Origin: Hyphomicrobiales bacterium
Lineage (GTDB): Bacteria; Pseudomonadota; Alphaproteobacteria; Rhizobiales; Beijerinckiaceae
Assembly (NCBI GenBank): GCA_019246665.1
Contig: JAFAQA010000148.1
Span: 1-45,501 of the forward strand
Reading direction: 5' to 3'
DNA: 45,501 nt
Shown here: positions 8,950 to 18,270 of the stretch, in pieces
Numbering within the stretch: position 1 is the stretch's first letter
Layout of the letters: every line of letters starts with the position of its first letter
The notes under the pieces: model-generated
What the model was told of the DNA's origin: nothing
The model's database searches: none
What the model saw: the letters and a program-made list of their open reading frames with translations, nothing else
Translations under genes and position numbers: made by a program

Positions 8950-10155
8950 ATGGATTTGCGTTTCACGTCCGAGGAACAGGAGTTCCGGCAGGAAGTCCGC
9001 TCTTTCATCGCCGCCAATCTCGACCAGGAGACCCATGCGTCGATGTTGGCCGGCCATCGTCCCTCGAAGGATCAGATCGTCGCCTGGCAACGCGTGCTCA
9101 ACAAGAAGGGCTGGGCGACCGTCGATTGGCCGGCCGAATTCGGCGGCACCGGCTGGAATATCATCAGGCGTCATATCTTCCGCGAGGAGGTGCAGGCTTA
9201 TCCCGCGCCCGAGCCGCTTGCTTTCGGCGTCTACATGGTGGGACCGGTGATCATCACCTTCGGCAACGAGGATCAGAAGAAGAAATTCTTGCCGCGCATC
9301 GCCAATCTCGATGATTGGTGGTGCCAGGGTTTCTCCGAGCCGGGCTCGGGATCGGACCTTGCCTCGCTGAAGACGGCGGCGCGGCGCGATGGTGATCACT
9401 ACATCGTCAATGGGCAAAAGACCTGGACGACTTATGCCCAATACGCCGACTGGATCTTCTGCCTCGTACGCACCAACCCGCAAGCGGCGAAGCCCCAGGA
9501 GGGGATCTCCTTCCTGCTCATCGACATGAAGTCGCCAGGCTTGACGGTTCGCCCCATCGTCACGGTCGATGGCGGGCGCGAGATCAACGAGGTTTTCTTC
9601 GACGACGTCAAAGTTCCGATCGAGAATCTCGTCGGGGTCGAGAATCGCGGCTGGGATTGCGCCAAATTCCTCCTATCGAATGAGCGGGTGAACACAGCGC
9701 GCATCGGGGCCACCAAGGAAAGGCTGCGACGCCTGAAGAAGCTCGCGGCCGAGGCCCAGGAGGGCGGACGCCCGCTCATTGAGGACCAAAGCTTCGCCGA
9801 GAAGCTCGCCGACCTCGAGATCGAGTTGAAGGCGCTCGAGATTACGCAATTGCGGGTCCTCGCCAACGAGAACAAGAACGGCAAGGGCAAGCCCGACCCT
9901 GCCTCTTCCGTGCTGAAGCTGCGCGGCACCGAGCTGCAGCAGCGCATTACGGAGCTGACCTTGCAGGCGGCCGGCCCGCATGGGCTCGTCGGGGAAAATC
10001 TCGACGCACCGCTCGGACATAACGAGGATGAGATCGCGCCGGAATGGATGCGGCTCGCCGCGCCGACTTATTTCAACACGCGCAAGGTGACGATCTATGG
10101 CGGCTCGAATGAGATCCAGCGCAATATCATCGCCAAGCAGATCTTGGGCCTTTGA
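8950..10155 (+). CDS. Acyl-CoA dehydrogenase, pimeloyl-CoA dehydrogenase large-subunit-like
   Basis: A 401-aa FAD enzyme starting MDLRFTSEEQEFRQEVRSFI, as in PimC-type large subunits. Family motifs are CQGFSEPGSGSDLASL and LSNERVNTARIG, and the C-terminal YGGSNEIQRNIIAKQI. The residue corresponding to the usual C-terminal catalytic Glu (YEGT) is Gly (YGGS), so the base, if present, is elsewhere or in a partner. Start set at ATG 8950 behind GGGAGGAT; the track's TTG 8932 is upstream of that site. It is followed, 80 bp on, by a small-subunit-like partner, suggesting a heteromeric enzyme for a CoA thioester of a dicarboxylic, branched or ring-derived acid. Confidence 0.88.
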   Translation: MDLRFTSEEQEFRQEVRSFIAANLDQETHASMLAGHRPSKDQIVAWQRVLNKKGWATVDWPAEFGGTGWNIIRRHIFREEVQAYPAPEPLAFGVYMVGPVIITFGNEDQKKKFLPRIANLDDWWCQGFSEPGSGSDLASLKTAARRDGDHYIVNGQKTWTTYAQYADWIFCLVRTNPQAAKPQEGISFLLIDMKSPGLTVRPIVTVDGGREINEVFFDDVKVPIENLVGVENRGWDCAKFLLSNERVNTARIGATKERLRRLKKLAAEAQEGGRPLIEDQSFAEKLADLEIELKALEITQLRVLANENKNGKGKPDPASSVLKLRGTELQQRITELTLQAAGPHGLVGENLDAPLGHNEDEIAPEWMRLAAPTYFNTRKVTIYGGSNEIQRNIIAKQILGL

Positions 10156-10235
10156 ATTTTGCCTCTGAGTTTTCTTGGGACTTTACAATAACAAGCCGCT
10201 TTCCGGCACAACCCGTTCTCAGGTTCGCACGCGTC

Positions 10236-11369
10236 ATGGACTTCGACCTCTCCGATGAGCAGCGCCTCTTGCGCGACAATGTGGAGCGCCTCTCCGCCCC
10301 GACCGAAGCCGCGCCCCAAGGTACCGCATGGAGCCGCGAAAGATGGAAGCAATTCGCCGAGCTTGGCCTGTTGGCGCTTCCTTTCGACGAAGCGGATGGC
10401 GGCCTCGGGTGGGGCGCGGTCGAGACGATGATCGTCATGGAAGCCTTCGGCAAGGGGTTGGTGCGCGAGCCCTACCTTTCGACCGTGGTGATCGGCGGCG
10501 GTCTCGTGCGCCACGGCTGTGGCGATGCCGTGCGCAAAGAGCTTGCGGGGCGCATCGCCTCAGGCGAGCTGGTCGTGGCCTTCGCGCATGTCGAGCGCGA
10601 AGCGCGCCATGAGCTGGCGGATGTGGCGCTCTCGGCGCGCAAGACGACAGAAGGATTCGTGCTCGACGGCGTAAAGAGCGTGGTGCCGCATGGAGATGAG
10701 GCCGAGCTTCTCTTCGTCAGCGCCCGAACCGGGGGCGAACGTCACGCGCGCGATGGCATCTCGCTCTTTCGCATCGATGCCAAGGCCAAAGGCGTGACCC
10801 GGCGTGCTTACGGGCTCGCTGACGGAACGCCAGGGGCGGAGGTCAGGCTGGACAATGTCGTGGTGTCGGCTGATATGCTTGTCGGCGAGGTTGGAAAGGC
10901 GCTACCGCTCATCGAACGTGTCACCGACGAGGCGATTGCGGCTTTGTGCGCCGAAGCCGTGGGCGTGATGAGCGTGATGTGCGACATGACGGTGTCGTAT
11001 CTTAAGACGCGAAAGCAGTTCGGCCGACCGATCGGCGCCTTTCAGGCGTTGCAGCATCGCGCCGCAGACATGTTCATCGGGCTCGAGCAGGCCCGCAGCA
11101 TGGCCGTCTATGCCACGATGATGGCTACCGAAAACGACCCGGCTCAGCGCTCCGCCGCCATCTCGGCCGCCAAGGTGACGATCGGCCGAAACGGCCGCTT
11201 CATCGGCGAGCAGGCAGTGCAATTGCATGGTGGGATCGGCATGACCATGGAGTATCGCCTCGGCGCCTATTTCAAGCGCATGACGTCCATCGGATTGATG
11301 TTCGGCGATGCCGATCACCATTTGCGTAAGGTGGCGAAAGCCGGTGGCCTCGAACAAATTACTGCCTGA
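10236..11369 (+). CDS. Acyl-CoA dehydrogenase, pimeloyl-CoA dehydrogenase small-subunit-like
   Basis: A 377-aa protein starting [19 protein letters not shown], typical of PimD-type subunits. It keeps the C-terminal FAD-domain sequences [20 protein letters not shown] and [20 protein letters not shown], but lacks the EPGSGSD segment of standard acyl-CoA dehydrogenases and any YEGTxxIQ motif. That fits a structural or partly catalytic subunit of a heteromer with the 8950 gene. Start set at ATG 10236; the track's start overlaps the upstream gene and adds 28 off-family residues. proA follows 28 bp later and may share the transcript. Confidence 0.87.
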   Translation: MDFDLSDEQRLLRDNVERLSAPTEAAPQGTAWSRERWKQFAELGLLALPFDEADGGLGWGAVETMIVMEAFGKGLVREPYLSTVVIGGGLVRHGCGDAVRKELAGRIASGELVVAFAHVEREARHELADVALSARKTTEGFVLDGVKSVVPHGDEAELLFVSARTGGERHARDGISLFRIDAKAKGVTRRAYGLADGTPGAEVRLDNVVVSADMLVGEVGKALPLIERVTDEAIAALCAEAVGVMSVMCDMTVSYLKTRKQFGRPIGAFQALQHRAADMFIGLEQARSMAVYATMMATENDPAQRSAAISAAKVTIGRNGRFIGEQAVQLHGGIGMTMEYRLGAYFKRMTSIGLMFGDADHHLRKVAKAGGLEQITA

Positions 11370-11397
11370 TCGAGGCGCGTTCAAAGGGGGAGTGGCG

Positions 11398-12711
11398 ATG
11401 TCGAGCAGCGTTCGTCGCGTGACCGAGCAAGCCATGCCGCGGAGCATCGAAGATGAGATGCGCCCCGAGCTTGCAGCGCTCGGCAGAGGCGCTCGTGCCG
11501 CGGCGCGCAAAGTCGCGCTCGCGACGCCCGAGCAGAAGAATACGGCTCTCCTCACCATGGCGGCTTCGCTGCGCGAGGCGGCGCCCTTCATCCTCGCCGC
11601 GAATGGGCGTGACATGGAAAAGGCCAAGCAGGAAACGGCGACTGGCGCCTTCCTCGACCGATTGCGGCTCGATCAAGCGCGCGTCGACGCGATCGCGCAA
11701 GCGCTCGAGGAGATCGCCGCACTTTCCGACCCCGTCGGGCGGATCACCGCGCGTTTCGAGCGGCCCAACGGGCTCGTCATCGAGCGTGTGGCGACGCCGC
11801 TCGGCGTCGTCGGGGTGATCTTCGAAAGCCGACCGAATGTGATGGCCGATGCGAGCGCGCTTTGCCTCAAGGCGGGCAACGCGTCGATCCTGCGGACAGG
11901 CTCCGCGAGCTTCCGCTCGGCGGAGGCGATCCATGCTGCCCTGGTCGCAGGCCTTGAGCGCTCAGGATTGCCGCGCCAGGCGATCGCCTTTGTTCCGACG
12001 CGTGATCGTGGCGCCGTCGGCGCCATGCTTTCCGGGCTCGACGGCACGATCGATGTCATCGTGCCCCGAGGCGGCAAGAGCCTTGTCGAGCGCGTGCAAA
12101 AGGAGGCACGCGTGCCGGTCTTCGCCCACCTCGAAGGGGTCTGCCACGTTTATGTGCACGCCGGCGCCGAGCTCGGCATGGCCCGGGACATCACCGTGAA
12201 CGCCAAGCTCCGCCGCACCGGCGTGTGCGGGGCCGCCGAGACGCTGCTCGTGGATCGTGCCGTCGCGCCGACCCATCTTGCGCCACTCGTGAGATCCCTG
12301 ATCGAGGCGGGGTGTGAGGTGCGCGGCGATGCGGCGACGCGCGCGGCCGATCCCCGCGTCACTCCCGCGAGCGAAGCGGATTGGGAGCTCGAATATCTCG
12401 ATGCCATCATTGCCTGTCGCGTCGTCGATGGGATCGATGCGGCGATCGAGCATATCGAGCGACATGGCTCGCACCACACCGACGCAATCGTGACCGAGGA
12501 CCGGGCAGCCGCAGAACGCTTCCTGACGGAGGTCGATTCGGCAATCGTCCTGCACAATGCCTCGACTCAATTCGCCGATGGAGGTGAATTCGGCTTTGGC
12601 GCCGAGATCGGCATCGCGACCGGTCGCATGCATGCTCGCGGGCCGGTGGGCGTCGAGCAGCTCACCTCCTTCAAATACCGCATCCGCGGAGCGGGGCAGA
12701 TACGGGCGTGA
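11398..12711 (+). CDS. proA: Glutamate-5-semialdehyde dehydrogenase (gamma-glutamyl phosphate reductase)
   Basis: A 437-aa enzyme of proline synthesis that reduces gamma-glutamyl phosphate with NADPH. Clear motifs: [18 protein letters not shown], the catalytic cysteine in [13 protein letters not shown] (about residue 276), and the closing [20 protein letters not shown]. Start set at ATG 11398 behind AAAGGGGGAG, since the track's 11308 lies inside the previous gene. In many relatives obgE and proB precede proA; here acyl-CoA dehydrogenases do, so proB is elsewhere. nadD follows after a repeat-containing gap, the usual order. Confidence 0.95.
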   Translation: MSSSVRRVTEQAMPRSIEDEMRPELAALGRGARAAARKVALATPEQKNTALLTMAASLREAAPFILAANGRDMEKAKQETATGAFLDRLRLDQARVDAIAQALEEIAALSDPVGRITARFERPNGLVIERVATPLGVVGVIFESRPNVMADASALCLKAGNASILRTGSASFRSAEAIHAALVAGLERSGLPRQAIAFVPTRDRGAVGAMLSGLDGTIDVIVPRGGKSLVERVQKEARVPVFAHLEGVCHVYVHAGAELGMARDITVNAKLRRTGVCGAAETLLVDRAVAPTHLAPLVRSLIEAGCEVRGDAATRAADPRVTPASEADWELEYLDAIIACRVVDGIDAAIEHIERHGSHHTDAIVTEDRAAAERFLTEVDSAIVLHNASTQFADGGEFGFGAEIGIATGRMHARGPVGVEQLTSFKYRIRGAGQIRA

Positions 12712-12769
12712 GAAGAGGCCCCACGCCTGCGCACTTCGCCGTTCGGCGCATGTCGACCGTCAGTAAATC

Positions 12770-12885
12770 GATTCCGACGTATGCTTCCCATCCGGCGGTA
12801 AAATCTATCCACAATGTTGAAGCTTTGTGGTCAGCGCTTTTCCTACATATGGGAACCATTTGTCGGGCCCGGACCACTAGGCGCG
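12770..12885 (+). repeat. Structured 110-bp intergenic repeat, copy A (upstream of nadD)
   Basis: The stretch from GATTCCGACGTATG to CACTAGGCGCG aligns over its length with copies at 14696 and 21966. Best-conserved blocks are GATTCCGACG, the middle TGTGGTCAG and the end ATGGGAACCATTTGTCGGGC. Short hairpins are possible at the same places as in the other copies. It ends 10 bp before the nadD ATG, so it probably lies in the 5' leader or promoter of nadD. No ORF runs through it on either strand that resembles a gene. Confidence 0.7.
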
Positions 12886-12895
12886 CCGTCCCCGC

Positions 12896-13498
12896 ATGAT
12901 CCCGAGCTTTCCTCCCCACAGCGGGGGCCAACGCATCGGTCTTTATGGCGGCAGCTTCAATCCGCCCCATGATGGCCACCGCCATGTGGCCTTGATGGCC
13001 ATGCGGCGGCTGGCGCTCGATCGGCTTTGGTTGCTGGTCACGCCGGGGAACCCCTTGAAGGATCATGATGGCCTGCCGCCACTCGAGGCCCGGCTTGCCG
13101 CGGCGCGCTCGGTCATGAGCCACTCGCGCATCGATGTGACCGGCCTCGAGGAAGCGCTTGGCTCGGATTTGACGGTGGACACCATCGCGGCGCTGACCTC
13201 GCGCCTTCCGTCGCTGCGCTTCGTGTGGATCATGGGCGGGGACAATCTCGCGAGCTTTCACCTTTGGCATCGCTGGCGTCGCATCGCCGATCTCGTTCCC
13301 CTGGCCGTCATCGACCGGCCGGGTGCGACTCATCTGGCCTTGCACTCCCCAGCTGCGCAAGCGCTGGCACGCTTCCGCATCCCCGAATCAGCCGCCTTGA
13401 CGCTTGCGGAACGAAGAGCCCCAGCCTGGATTTATTTGCATGGGCGTCGATCGAGCCTCTCCTCGACCGCGCTCAGAGCCAAAGAGCTCGGACGCTGA
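12896..13498 (+). CDS. nadD: Nicotinate-nucleotide adenylyltransferase
   Basis: A 200-aa nucleotidyltransferase that adenylates nicotinate mononucleotide in NAD synthesis. The N-terminal nucleotide-binding loop is GLYGGSFNPPHDGHRHVA (about residues 15-32), followed by WLLVTPGNPLK and the FVWIMGGDNLASFHLWHRW block. The C-terminal SSLSSTALR corresponds to the ISSTxIR motif. ATG at 12896. It sits in the conserved proA-nadD-rsfS-rlmH order. The 160 bp to rsfS contain no gene. Confidence 0.95.
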   Translation: MIPSFPPHSGGQRIGLYGGSFNPPHDGHRHVALMAMRRLALDRLWLLVTPGNPLKDHDGLPPLEARLAAARSVMSHSRIDVTGLEEALGSDLTVDTIAALTSRLPSLRFVWIMGGDNLASFHLWHRWRRIADLVPLAVIDRPGATHLALHSPAAQALARFRIPESAALTLAERRAPAWIYLHGRRSSLSSTALRAKELGR

Positions 13499-13658
13499 GC
13501 TCAAGCTGCGCATGATGCTGTTTTGCTGATGATTTTGTGAGAGCAATGGGGCTGCGATCAGGAGCTGCGCGCTAAAATGACTAGGCCAAAAGCTTCATCC
13601 GATTGTCGCAGAACCGCAATTGAAAAGAAACGTTTAAAGCGCCACACTATGGGTATCG

Positions 13659-14114
13659 TTGATTTGGGTCCGCCAAAGAGAAAGGAATCTGGCGCTGTTC
13701 CATCATGCGAGAAGTGAGGCGGTTCGACCGCTCACCGAGATCACCGCCGAAGCGTTGACGCCGGCCGTCGATCTCCTCCCCGTCGCCCTCACTGTGCTGG
13801 ACGACATGAAGGCCGAAGCGGTCGTCGATATTGACCTTACCGGCAAAACCTCCATCGCTGACGCGATGATCATAGCCTCCGGTCGTTCGCAGCGACATGT
13901 GGGCGCGATCGCCGACGCCGTGATTCGCGCTTTCAAGGAAGCGGGACAGGGTTCGGTGAGCGTCGAAGGTCTCCCCTTATGCGATTGGGTGCTGATCGAT
14001 GCCGGTGATCTCGTGGTTCACATCTTCCGACCGGAAATCCGGGCTTTCTACAACCTCGAGAAAATCTGGGGGCGGGATCGCCCCTCGGAGAATGCGGAAC
14101 GCGCTCGCGCCTGA
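13659..14114 (+). CDS. rsfS: Ribosome silencing factor RsfS (Iojap family)
   Basis: The core LDDMKAEAVVDIDLTGKTSIAD and ASGRSQRHVGAIADAVIRAF, plus GDLVVHIFRPEIRAFYNLEK, identifies RsfS, which binds L14 on the 50S subunit and blocks joining with the 30S under starvation. The start is uncertain: the track's TTG at 13659 gives 151 aa, while a TTG at 13755 gives 119 aa, nearer the usual length; neither has a convincing ribosome binding site. There is no in-frame ATG before the core. It is followed by rlmH 12 bp later, so the pair is probably co-transcribed. Confidence 0.88.
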   Translation: MIWVRQRERNLALFHHARSEAVRPLTEITAEALTPAVDLLPVALTVLDDMKAEAVVDIDLTGKTSIADAMIIASGRSQRHVGAIADAVIRAFKEAGQGSVSVEGLPLCDWVLIDAGDLVVHIFRPEIRAFYNLEKIWGRDRPSENAERARA

Positions 14115-14126
14115 GCGGGCTCGCTG

Positions 14127-14606
14127 TTGAATCTTGCAATTTGCGGGGTCGGGCGCCTCAAGGCAGGCCCCGAACGGCAATTGGCCGAACGCTATCTCGA
14201 GCGTGCAGGCAAATTGGCGCAAAGGCTTGGATTTTCGGGCCCGAGGGTGGTCGAGATCGCAGAAAGCCGCGCGCGTGACGAGACCACCCGCAAGCATGAG
14301 GAAGCGGTGGGTCTCGCCGCGAAAAGCGCGGGAGCCCTGCGCATCGCGCTCGATCAGCGGGGGCAAAACCTAACCAGCGCCGAATTCGCAGAGCTTCTGG
14401 GAAAGCACCGCGCCTCAGGAGTCAAAGGGATAACGTTTATCATCGGCGGCGCCGACGGCCTTGCCCCGGAAATTTTGGAGGCAGCGCATCAGGCGATGTC
14501 CTTCGGAGCCATGACTTTGCCGCATCAGCTCGTCAGAATAGTGCTCCTGGAGCAGATTTATCGGGCGCTGACCATTCAGTCGGGCCACCCCTATCATCGG
14601 GCCTAA
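14127..14606 (+). CDS. rlmH: 23S rRNA (pseudouridine1915-N3)-methyltransferase
   Basis: A 159-aa SPOUT methyltransferase that modifies pseudouridine 1915 in helix 69 of 23S rRNA. The knot region reads FIIGGADGLAPEILEAA, followed by SFGAMTLPHQLVRIVLLEQI and the invariant C-terminus GHPYHRA. It starts at a TTG at 14127, supported by the typical N-terminus MNLAICGVGRLKAGPE; no ATG is available. It lies 12 bp after rsfS. Confidence 0.93.
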   Translation: MNLAICGVGRLKAGPERQLAERYLERAGKLAQRLGFSGPRVVEIAESRARDETTRKHEEAVGLAAKSAGALRIALDQRGQNLTSAEFAELLGKHRASGVKGITFIIGGADGLAPEILEAAHQAMSFGAMTLPHQLVRIVLLEQIYRALTIQSGHPYHRA

Positions 14607-14695
14607 GCGCTTTCTTTAGCTGGATTGAAAGAGGATGAGGGGCCGGTTTTCGATAGATCGCTCGGGAATACGGGTGCGGCGGCTCACTCTTTGCG

Positions 14696-14810
14696 GATCA
14701 ATGCCGAGGGATGGTTGCCACCCCTCGCTAAAATTTATCGATGATATCAAGCACTTGTGGTGTTCTTGCTGTTTCCGGCAAAGTGGTAGCAATGTCGGAG
14801 CCGGACAACT
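14696..14810 (+). repeat. Structured 110-bp intergenic repeat, copy C (upstream of envC)
   Basis: This more diverged copy aligns with A (12770) and B (21966) in the same orientation: GATCAATGCCGAGGGATGGT, CTAAAATTTATCGATGATAT, CTTGTGGT and the end CAATGTCGGAGCCGGAC. CGAGGG and CCCTCG can pair at the position where copy B has CCGACGGA/TCCGTCGG. It ends directly at the envC ATG of the track. Confidence 0.55.
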
Positions 14811-16274
14811 ATGGCTGAGGGGAAAGGGTGGGCTGGTGGACGTGCCCTGGAGATTGGCTTCCTGAAAGAGCATTGGGCAGGCGCGAATTTGGGCAAACGC
14901 AAGATCATTTGCGGGGCCGTTTTCGGGGCAACTCTTGCCGCGGTCACGACCGCTGTCTGGTGCTTCGCTGGAGGCGCGGGCCTCGCCGCCGAAAATTCGA
15001 GCCCTGATTCGAGCTCGTCCAGTACGGCGGCGGCGAATGCCGGGATAGATACCAAGCTCAAGCAGCGCGAGGAGCGATTGCGCGAGCTGCAAGGCATCGA
15101 GCAATCGCTGCAACAGTCGGACGCGGAGCGCCAGAAGATCGAGGACGAGATTGCCGCGCTCAAGGCGGATCGCGAGAAACTCCGGCATGATCTCGTCGAG
15201 GCGGCCGACAAGGTTCGCGCCCTCGAAGAGCGGGCCAGCGACGCGGAGGAACGCCTGGCCCGGGAGGTGGCGCAGGAGAAGGCTCTGCAAGCTTCTCTCG
15301 AAGGGCGCCGTGAGCTCATCGGTCATGTGCTCGCGGCCCTGCAGCGCATCGGCGGCAAGCCGCCACCCGCAGTGATCGTCAGCGCCCAGGATATTCTTGT
15401 CGCCGTGCGCGCCTCGATGGCTCTGGGCGCCGTCTTGCCGCAGTTGCGCGACGAGGCGCGCGCCCTTGCCGGCGACCTCGCCGATCTCGTGCGTTTGCGC
15501 AACGAGATCGTGGCGGAGCGCGATAGGTTGAATTCCGGCCTTGGGGAGCTTCGTGAAGGCCGCACACGGCTTTCCGCCCTCATCGACGCGCGCCAGGCGA
15601 GCGTCGCGAACAATGAATTGGCGCTAGGAGAGGCCGCCAAGCACGCGGCGGCGCTCGCTCAGCGCGCGAAGAACCTGCGCGATTTCCTCGCAAGCCTGGA
15701 TAGCGACATTGCGCAGAGCGAGAAGCGCGCCGCCGAGGACCGCAAGGCGGCCGAGGCGCTTGCGATCTCGACGCAAAACAGCTTCACGGCCGCGAGCCTC
15801 AAGGAGCCGACGCGCCTCTCCCCGAAGATCAACTTCGCGGAGGCACGTGGCCTTTTGCCGCTCCCTGTGGCCGGTTCGATCTTTCGTGATTTCGGAGAGC
15901 CGGACGAGGTGACGGGGCAGGCAAGGGGGGTGTCCCTCACCACGCGTCCCCGCGCCGTGGTATCCTCGCCCATCGAAGGCGTGATAGCCCATGCCGGGCC
16001 GTTCAGGGGTTATGGGCAACTCTTGATCATCAATGCCGGTAACGGCTATCATATCGTACTTGCCGGTCTGGGTCATATCGACGTGGCGGCGGGGCAACCG
16101 GTGCTCGCCGGCGAGCCCATCGGCGAAATGGGCGACGGTAACTTGTTGACCACTGAGGTGGCGAAGGCCACATCGGCTGGCCCTGTTCTCTACGTCGAGT
16201 TCCGCAAGGACGGTTCGGCGATCAACCCCGGCCCATGGTGGGCCAAGACTGACCAACGGAAGGTTCGCGGCTGA
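14811..16274 (+). CDS. envC: EnvC-like murein hydrolase activator (coiled coil plus degenerate LytM/M23 domain)
   Basis: A 487-aa exported protein. A hydrophobic segment (about residues 33-58, IICGAVFGATLAAVTTAVWC) serves as signal sequence. Long coiled coils follow (about 77-330) and then a LytM fold, LPLPVAGSIFRDFGEPDEVT to LYVEFRKDG. The zinc-site His/Asp and the HxH pair of active M23 peptidases are absent (YVEF instead of HLHFE), as in EnvC, which activates amidases at the division septum. A TTG at 14889 just before the signal sequence is an alternative start. Its TGA overlaps the ctpA ATG by one base. Confidence 0.88.
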   Translation: MAEGKGWAGGRALEIGFLKEHWAGANLGKRKIICGAVFGATLAAVTTAVWCFAGGAGLAAENSSPDSSSSSTAAANAGIDTKLKQREERLRELQGIEQSLQQSDAERQKIEDEIAALKADREKLRHDLVEAADKVRALEERASDAEERLAREVAQEKALQASLEGRRELIGHVLAALQRIGGKPPPAVIVSAQDILVAVRASMALGAVLPQLRDEARALAGDLADLVRLRNEIVAERDRLNSGLGELREGRTRLSALIDARQASVANNELALGEAAKHAAALAQRAKNLRDFLASLDSDIAQSEKRAAEDRKAAEALAISTQNSFTAASLKEPTRLSPKINFAEARGLLPLPVAGSIFRDFGEPDEVTGQARGVSLTTRPRAVVSSPIEGVIAHAGPFRGYGQLLIINAGNGYHIVLAGLGHIDVAAGQPVLAGEPIGEMGDGNLLTTEVAKATSAGPVLYVEFRKDGSAINPGPWWAKTDQRKVRG

Positions 16275-17614
16275 TGCGCAAGTCATCACTTCTTCTCATG
16301 GGCGCAATGTTGGGCGCGGGGGCGGCGACGCTCGGTTTGGAGACGCGCTTCCTCACGAGCGAGCCGGCGCAAGCCGCCTCTGCCGGAGATACCTATCGAC
16401 AGCTCAACCTGTTCGGCGACGTATTCGAGCGCATTCGCTCCGATTACGTCGAGAAGCCCGACGATGGAAAGCTCGTGGAAGCCGCCATCAATGGCATGCT
16501 CACCTCGCTCGACCCGCATTCTAGCTACATGGACGCGAAGAGCTTCCGCGACATGCAGGTCAACACCAAGGGCGAATTCGGCGGGCTCGGGATCGAGGTC
16601 ACGATGGAAGATGGGCTGATAAAGGTCATCTCGCCCATCGCCGATACGCCGGCTTCGCGAGCGGGCATCCTCTCGGGCGATATCATCACGCAAATTGATG
16701 GTGATGCCGTGCAAGGCCTGACCTTGAATCAGGCGGTCGACAAGATGCGCGGCGCAGTGAAGACGTCCGTGAAGCTGACCATCGTGCGCAAGGACCGAAA
16801 GGATCCCCTCGAGCTGAAGCTCACGCGCGAGATCATTCAGGTGAAGAGCGTCAAGTTCCGGCCGGAAGACGATGTCGGCTATGTCCAGATCACCCAATTC
16901 AATGAGCAGACAACCGAAAATCTGCGCAACGCTCTCGACTCGCTGAAGAAGGATATCGGCGACGATAAGTTGAAGGGTTATGTGCTGGATTTGCGCAACG
17001 ATCCGGGCGGCTTGCTCGATCAGGCGATCGGCGTTTGCGACACTTTCCTCGACAAGGGCGAGATCGTGTCCACGCGTGGCCGCAATCCCGAGGACACGAA
17101 GCGCTGGGATGCGCGCCACAGCGATGTGACCAAGGGCAGGCGGCTCGTGGTGCTCATCAATGGCGGCTCGGCTTCCGCTTCTGAGATCGTCGCCGGCGCC
17201 CTTCAGGACCATAAGCGGGCAACACTGCTCGGCACGCGCTCCTTCGGCAAGGGTTCGGTGCAGACGATCATTCCGGTCGGCAACGATGCGGCGATCCGGC
17301 TCACCACGGCGCGCTACTACACGCCCTCCGGACGCTCGATCCAGGCGAAAGGCATCGAGCCCGACATCAAGGTACTCGAGGCCATTCCCGACGACCTGAA
17401 GGGCAAGGACGAGGCGAAAGGGGAAGCGAGCCTGCGCGGGCACCTCTCAAACGACAAGGGAGAAGATTTGTCGGCCTCGCAAGCCTATGTCGCGACCGAT
17501 CCGGCAAAGGATACGCAGCTCATCGCGGCACTTGATCTGTTGCGGGGAAAGACGGTCACCAAATCCGACCCCGCGACAAGCGAGCCGCCGAAGCCGGAAA
17601 CCAAGGAAAACTGA
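16274..17614 (+). CDS. ctpA: C-terminal processing peptidase CtpA (S41)
   Basis: A 446-aa periplasmic serine protease. The N-terminus MRKSSLLLMGAMLGAGAATL is a signal sequence. Next come a cap region, a PDZ domain (FGGLGIEVTMEDGLIKVISP, about residues 97-180) and the S41 core with catalytic Ser in NGGSASASEIVAGAL (about 299) and Lys in RSFGKGSVQT (about 325). The C-terminal 60 residues are Lys/Glu-rich and low in complexity. It is translationally coupled to envC, the usual arrangement, implying shared work in peptidoglycan turnover or division. Confidence 0.95.
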   Translation: MRKSSLLLMGAMLGAGAATLGLETRFLTSEPAQAASAGDTYRQLNLFGDVFERIRSDYVEKPDDGKLVEAAINGMLTSLDPHSSYMDAKSFRDMQVNTKGEFGGLGIEVTMEDGLIKVISPIADTPASRAGILSGDIITQIDGDAVQGLTLNQAVDKMRGAVKTSVKLTIVRKDRKDPLELKLTREIIQVKSVKFRPEDDVGYVQITQFNEQTTENLRNALDSLKKDIGDDKLKGYVLDLRNDPGGLLDQAIGVCDTFLDKGEIVSTRGRNPEDTKRWDARHSDVTKGRRLVVLINGGSASASEIVAGALQDHKRATLLGTRSFGKGSVQTIIPVGNDAAIRLTTARYYTPSGRSIQAKGIEPDIKVLEAIPDDLKGKDEAKGEASLRGHLSNDKGEDLSASQAYVATDPAKDTQLIAALDLLRGKTVTKSDPATSEPPKPETKEN

Positions 17615-17967
17615 TCTCAGTCTCTTCGACGAGATTTCTTTCTGAGCGTCGTGCGATAAAAAAGCGCGCGACGCATCAGCACAACTGACAGTCGAGCCGA
17701 ATGGAAATGCATTCGGCTTTAAAGTTCCGTATTGTCACGCGGCTGTTGACTTTGTCTTGAAGGTCAAACATCCGGCATGATCTTGCCGCAAAGTGGCGTG
17801 TTTTTCCGCAGCGCTTCGCCGCAGGCGAACTATTCTTTCGACCCTTCCGTTTCCTTTTCGCCGACCACATCTCTCTCCTTGCGATTTCGAGGAACCGCTT
17901 AAGCCACCGGACGTTGCATCCGCACGAGAGATCCGCGCCATGAGCAGCGGGACAGGGGTTGTGGCGG
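17615..17967. other. Intergenic region ctpA-nepR: two hairpins, repeat relic, EcfG promoter
   Basis: No gene seen in these 353 bases. GCGTCGTGCG...CGCGCGACGC (17646-17674) and AGCCGAATG...CATTCGGCT (17695-17718, a perfect 9-bp stem) are candidate terminators for ctpA, both without a good U-tract. GCATGATCTTGCCGCAAAGT at 17775 is a partial copy of the palindromic repeat at 4846. The EcfG promoter at 17891 is listed separately. phyR, often next to nepR in this group, is not here. Confidence 0.6.
17891..17915 (+). promoter_or_regulatory. EcfG-type promoter GGAAC-N16-CGTT upstream of nepR-ecfG
   Basis: GGAAC at 17891-17895, 16 bases, then CGTT at 17912-17915 match the established EcfG consensus exactly. 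The nepR ATG follows 52 bases after the -10. EcfG-dependent autoregulation of nepR-ecfG is known in alphaproteobacteria, so this is very probably the operon promoter. Confidence 0.85.
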
Positions 17968-18270
17968 ATGAGCAATGAGCGGCGAGCGGACACAAGGGAG
18001 ACGAGCGAGGAAGCGACCTCCAAGAGAGCGGCGTCGAAGGGAACGGCGTCCCAGGGAATGGTTTCAGGACGAATATCATCCGTTTCAGCGGGCGTGAACG
18101 TGTCGGTCGCCGACACGTCGGTGAGACGCCCTCCAATCGAGCGCTTCATCGAACGCGCTTTGCATGAAGCCTATGCGGCGACCCTTCGAGAGAAGGTGCC
18201 CCAAAGGTTCGTGGAGTTGCTCGATCGGTTGAAGGTAAGCCAGGGCGGCGACGATGGCCGCGCGCGATAA
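17968..18270 (+). CDS. nepR: NepR anti-sigma factor of the general stress response
   Basis: A 100-aa protein whose N-terminal half is Ser/Thr/Ala-rich and probably disordered, and whose C-terminal half has the NepR core: IERFIERALHEAYAATLREK and VPQRFVELLDRLK. NepR sequesters EcfG until phosphorylated PhyR, which mimics sigma, takes it away. Start set at ATG 17968 rather than the track's TTG 17959. The stop overlaps the ecfG start by 17 bp, supporting coupled synthesis of sigma and anti-sigma. An EcfG promoter lies upstream. phyR and its kinase are not in the window. Confidence 0.88.
   Translation: MSNERRADTRETSEEATSKRAASKGTASQGMVSGRISSVSAGVNVSVADTSVRRPPIERFIERALHEAYAATLREKVPQRFVELLDRLKVSQGGDDGRAR

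Noticed and set aside
13625-13645. AGAAC-N16-CGTT upstream of rsfS as an EcfG promoter
   Set aside because: The -35 has one mismatch and rsfS is a housekeeping gene in a conserved operon; spacing alone is weak support.
16286-17443. 385-aa minus ORF inside ctpA
   Set aside because: Antisense of a complete S41 protease with catalytic residues in place.
17676-18149. 157-aa minus ORF where phyR might be expected
   Set aside because: Read for sigma-like and receiver domains; it has neither and overlaps the nepR promoter.
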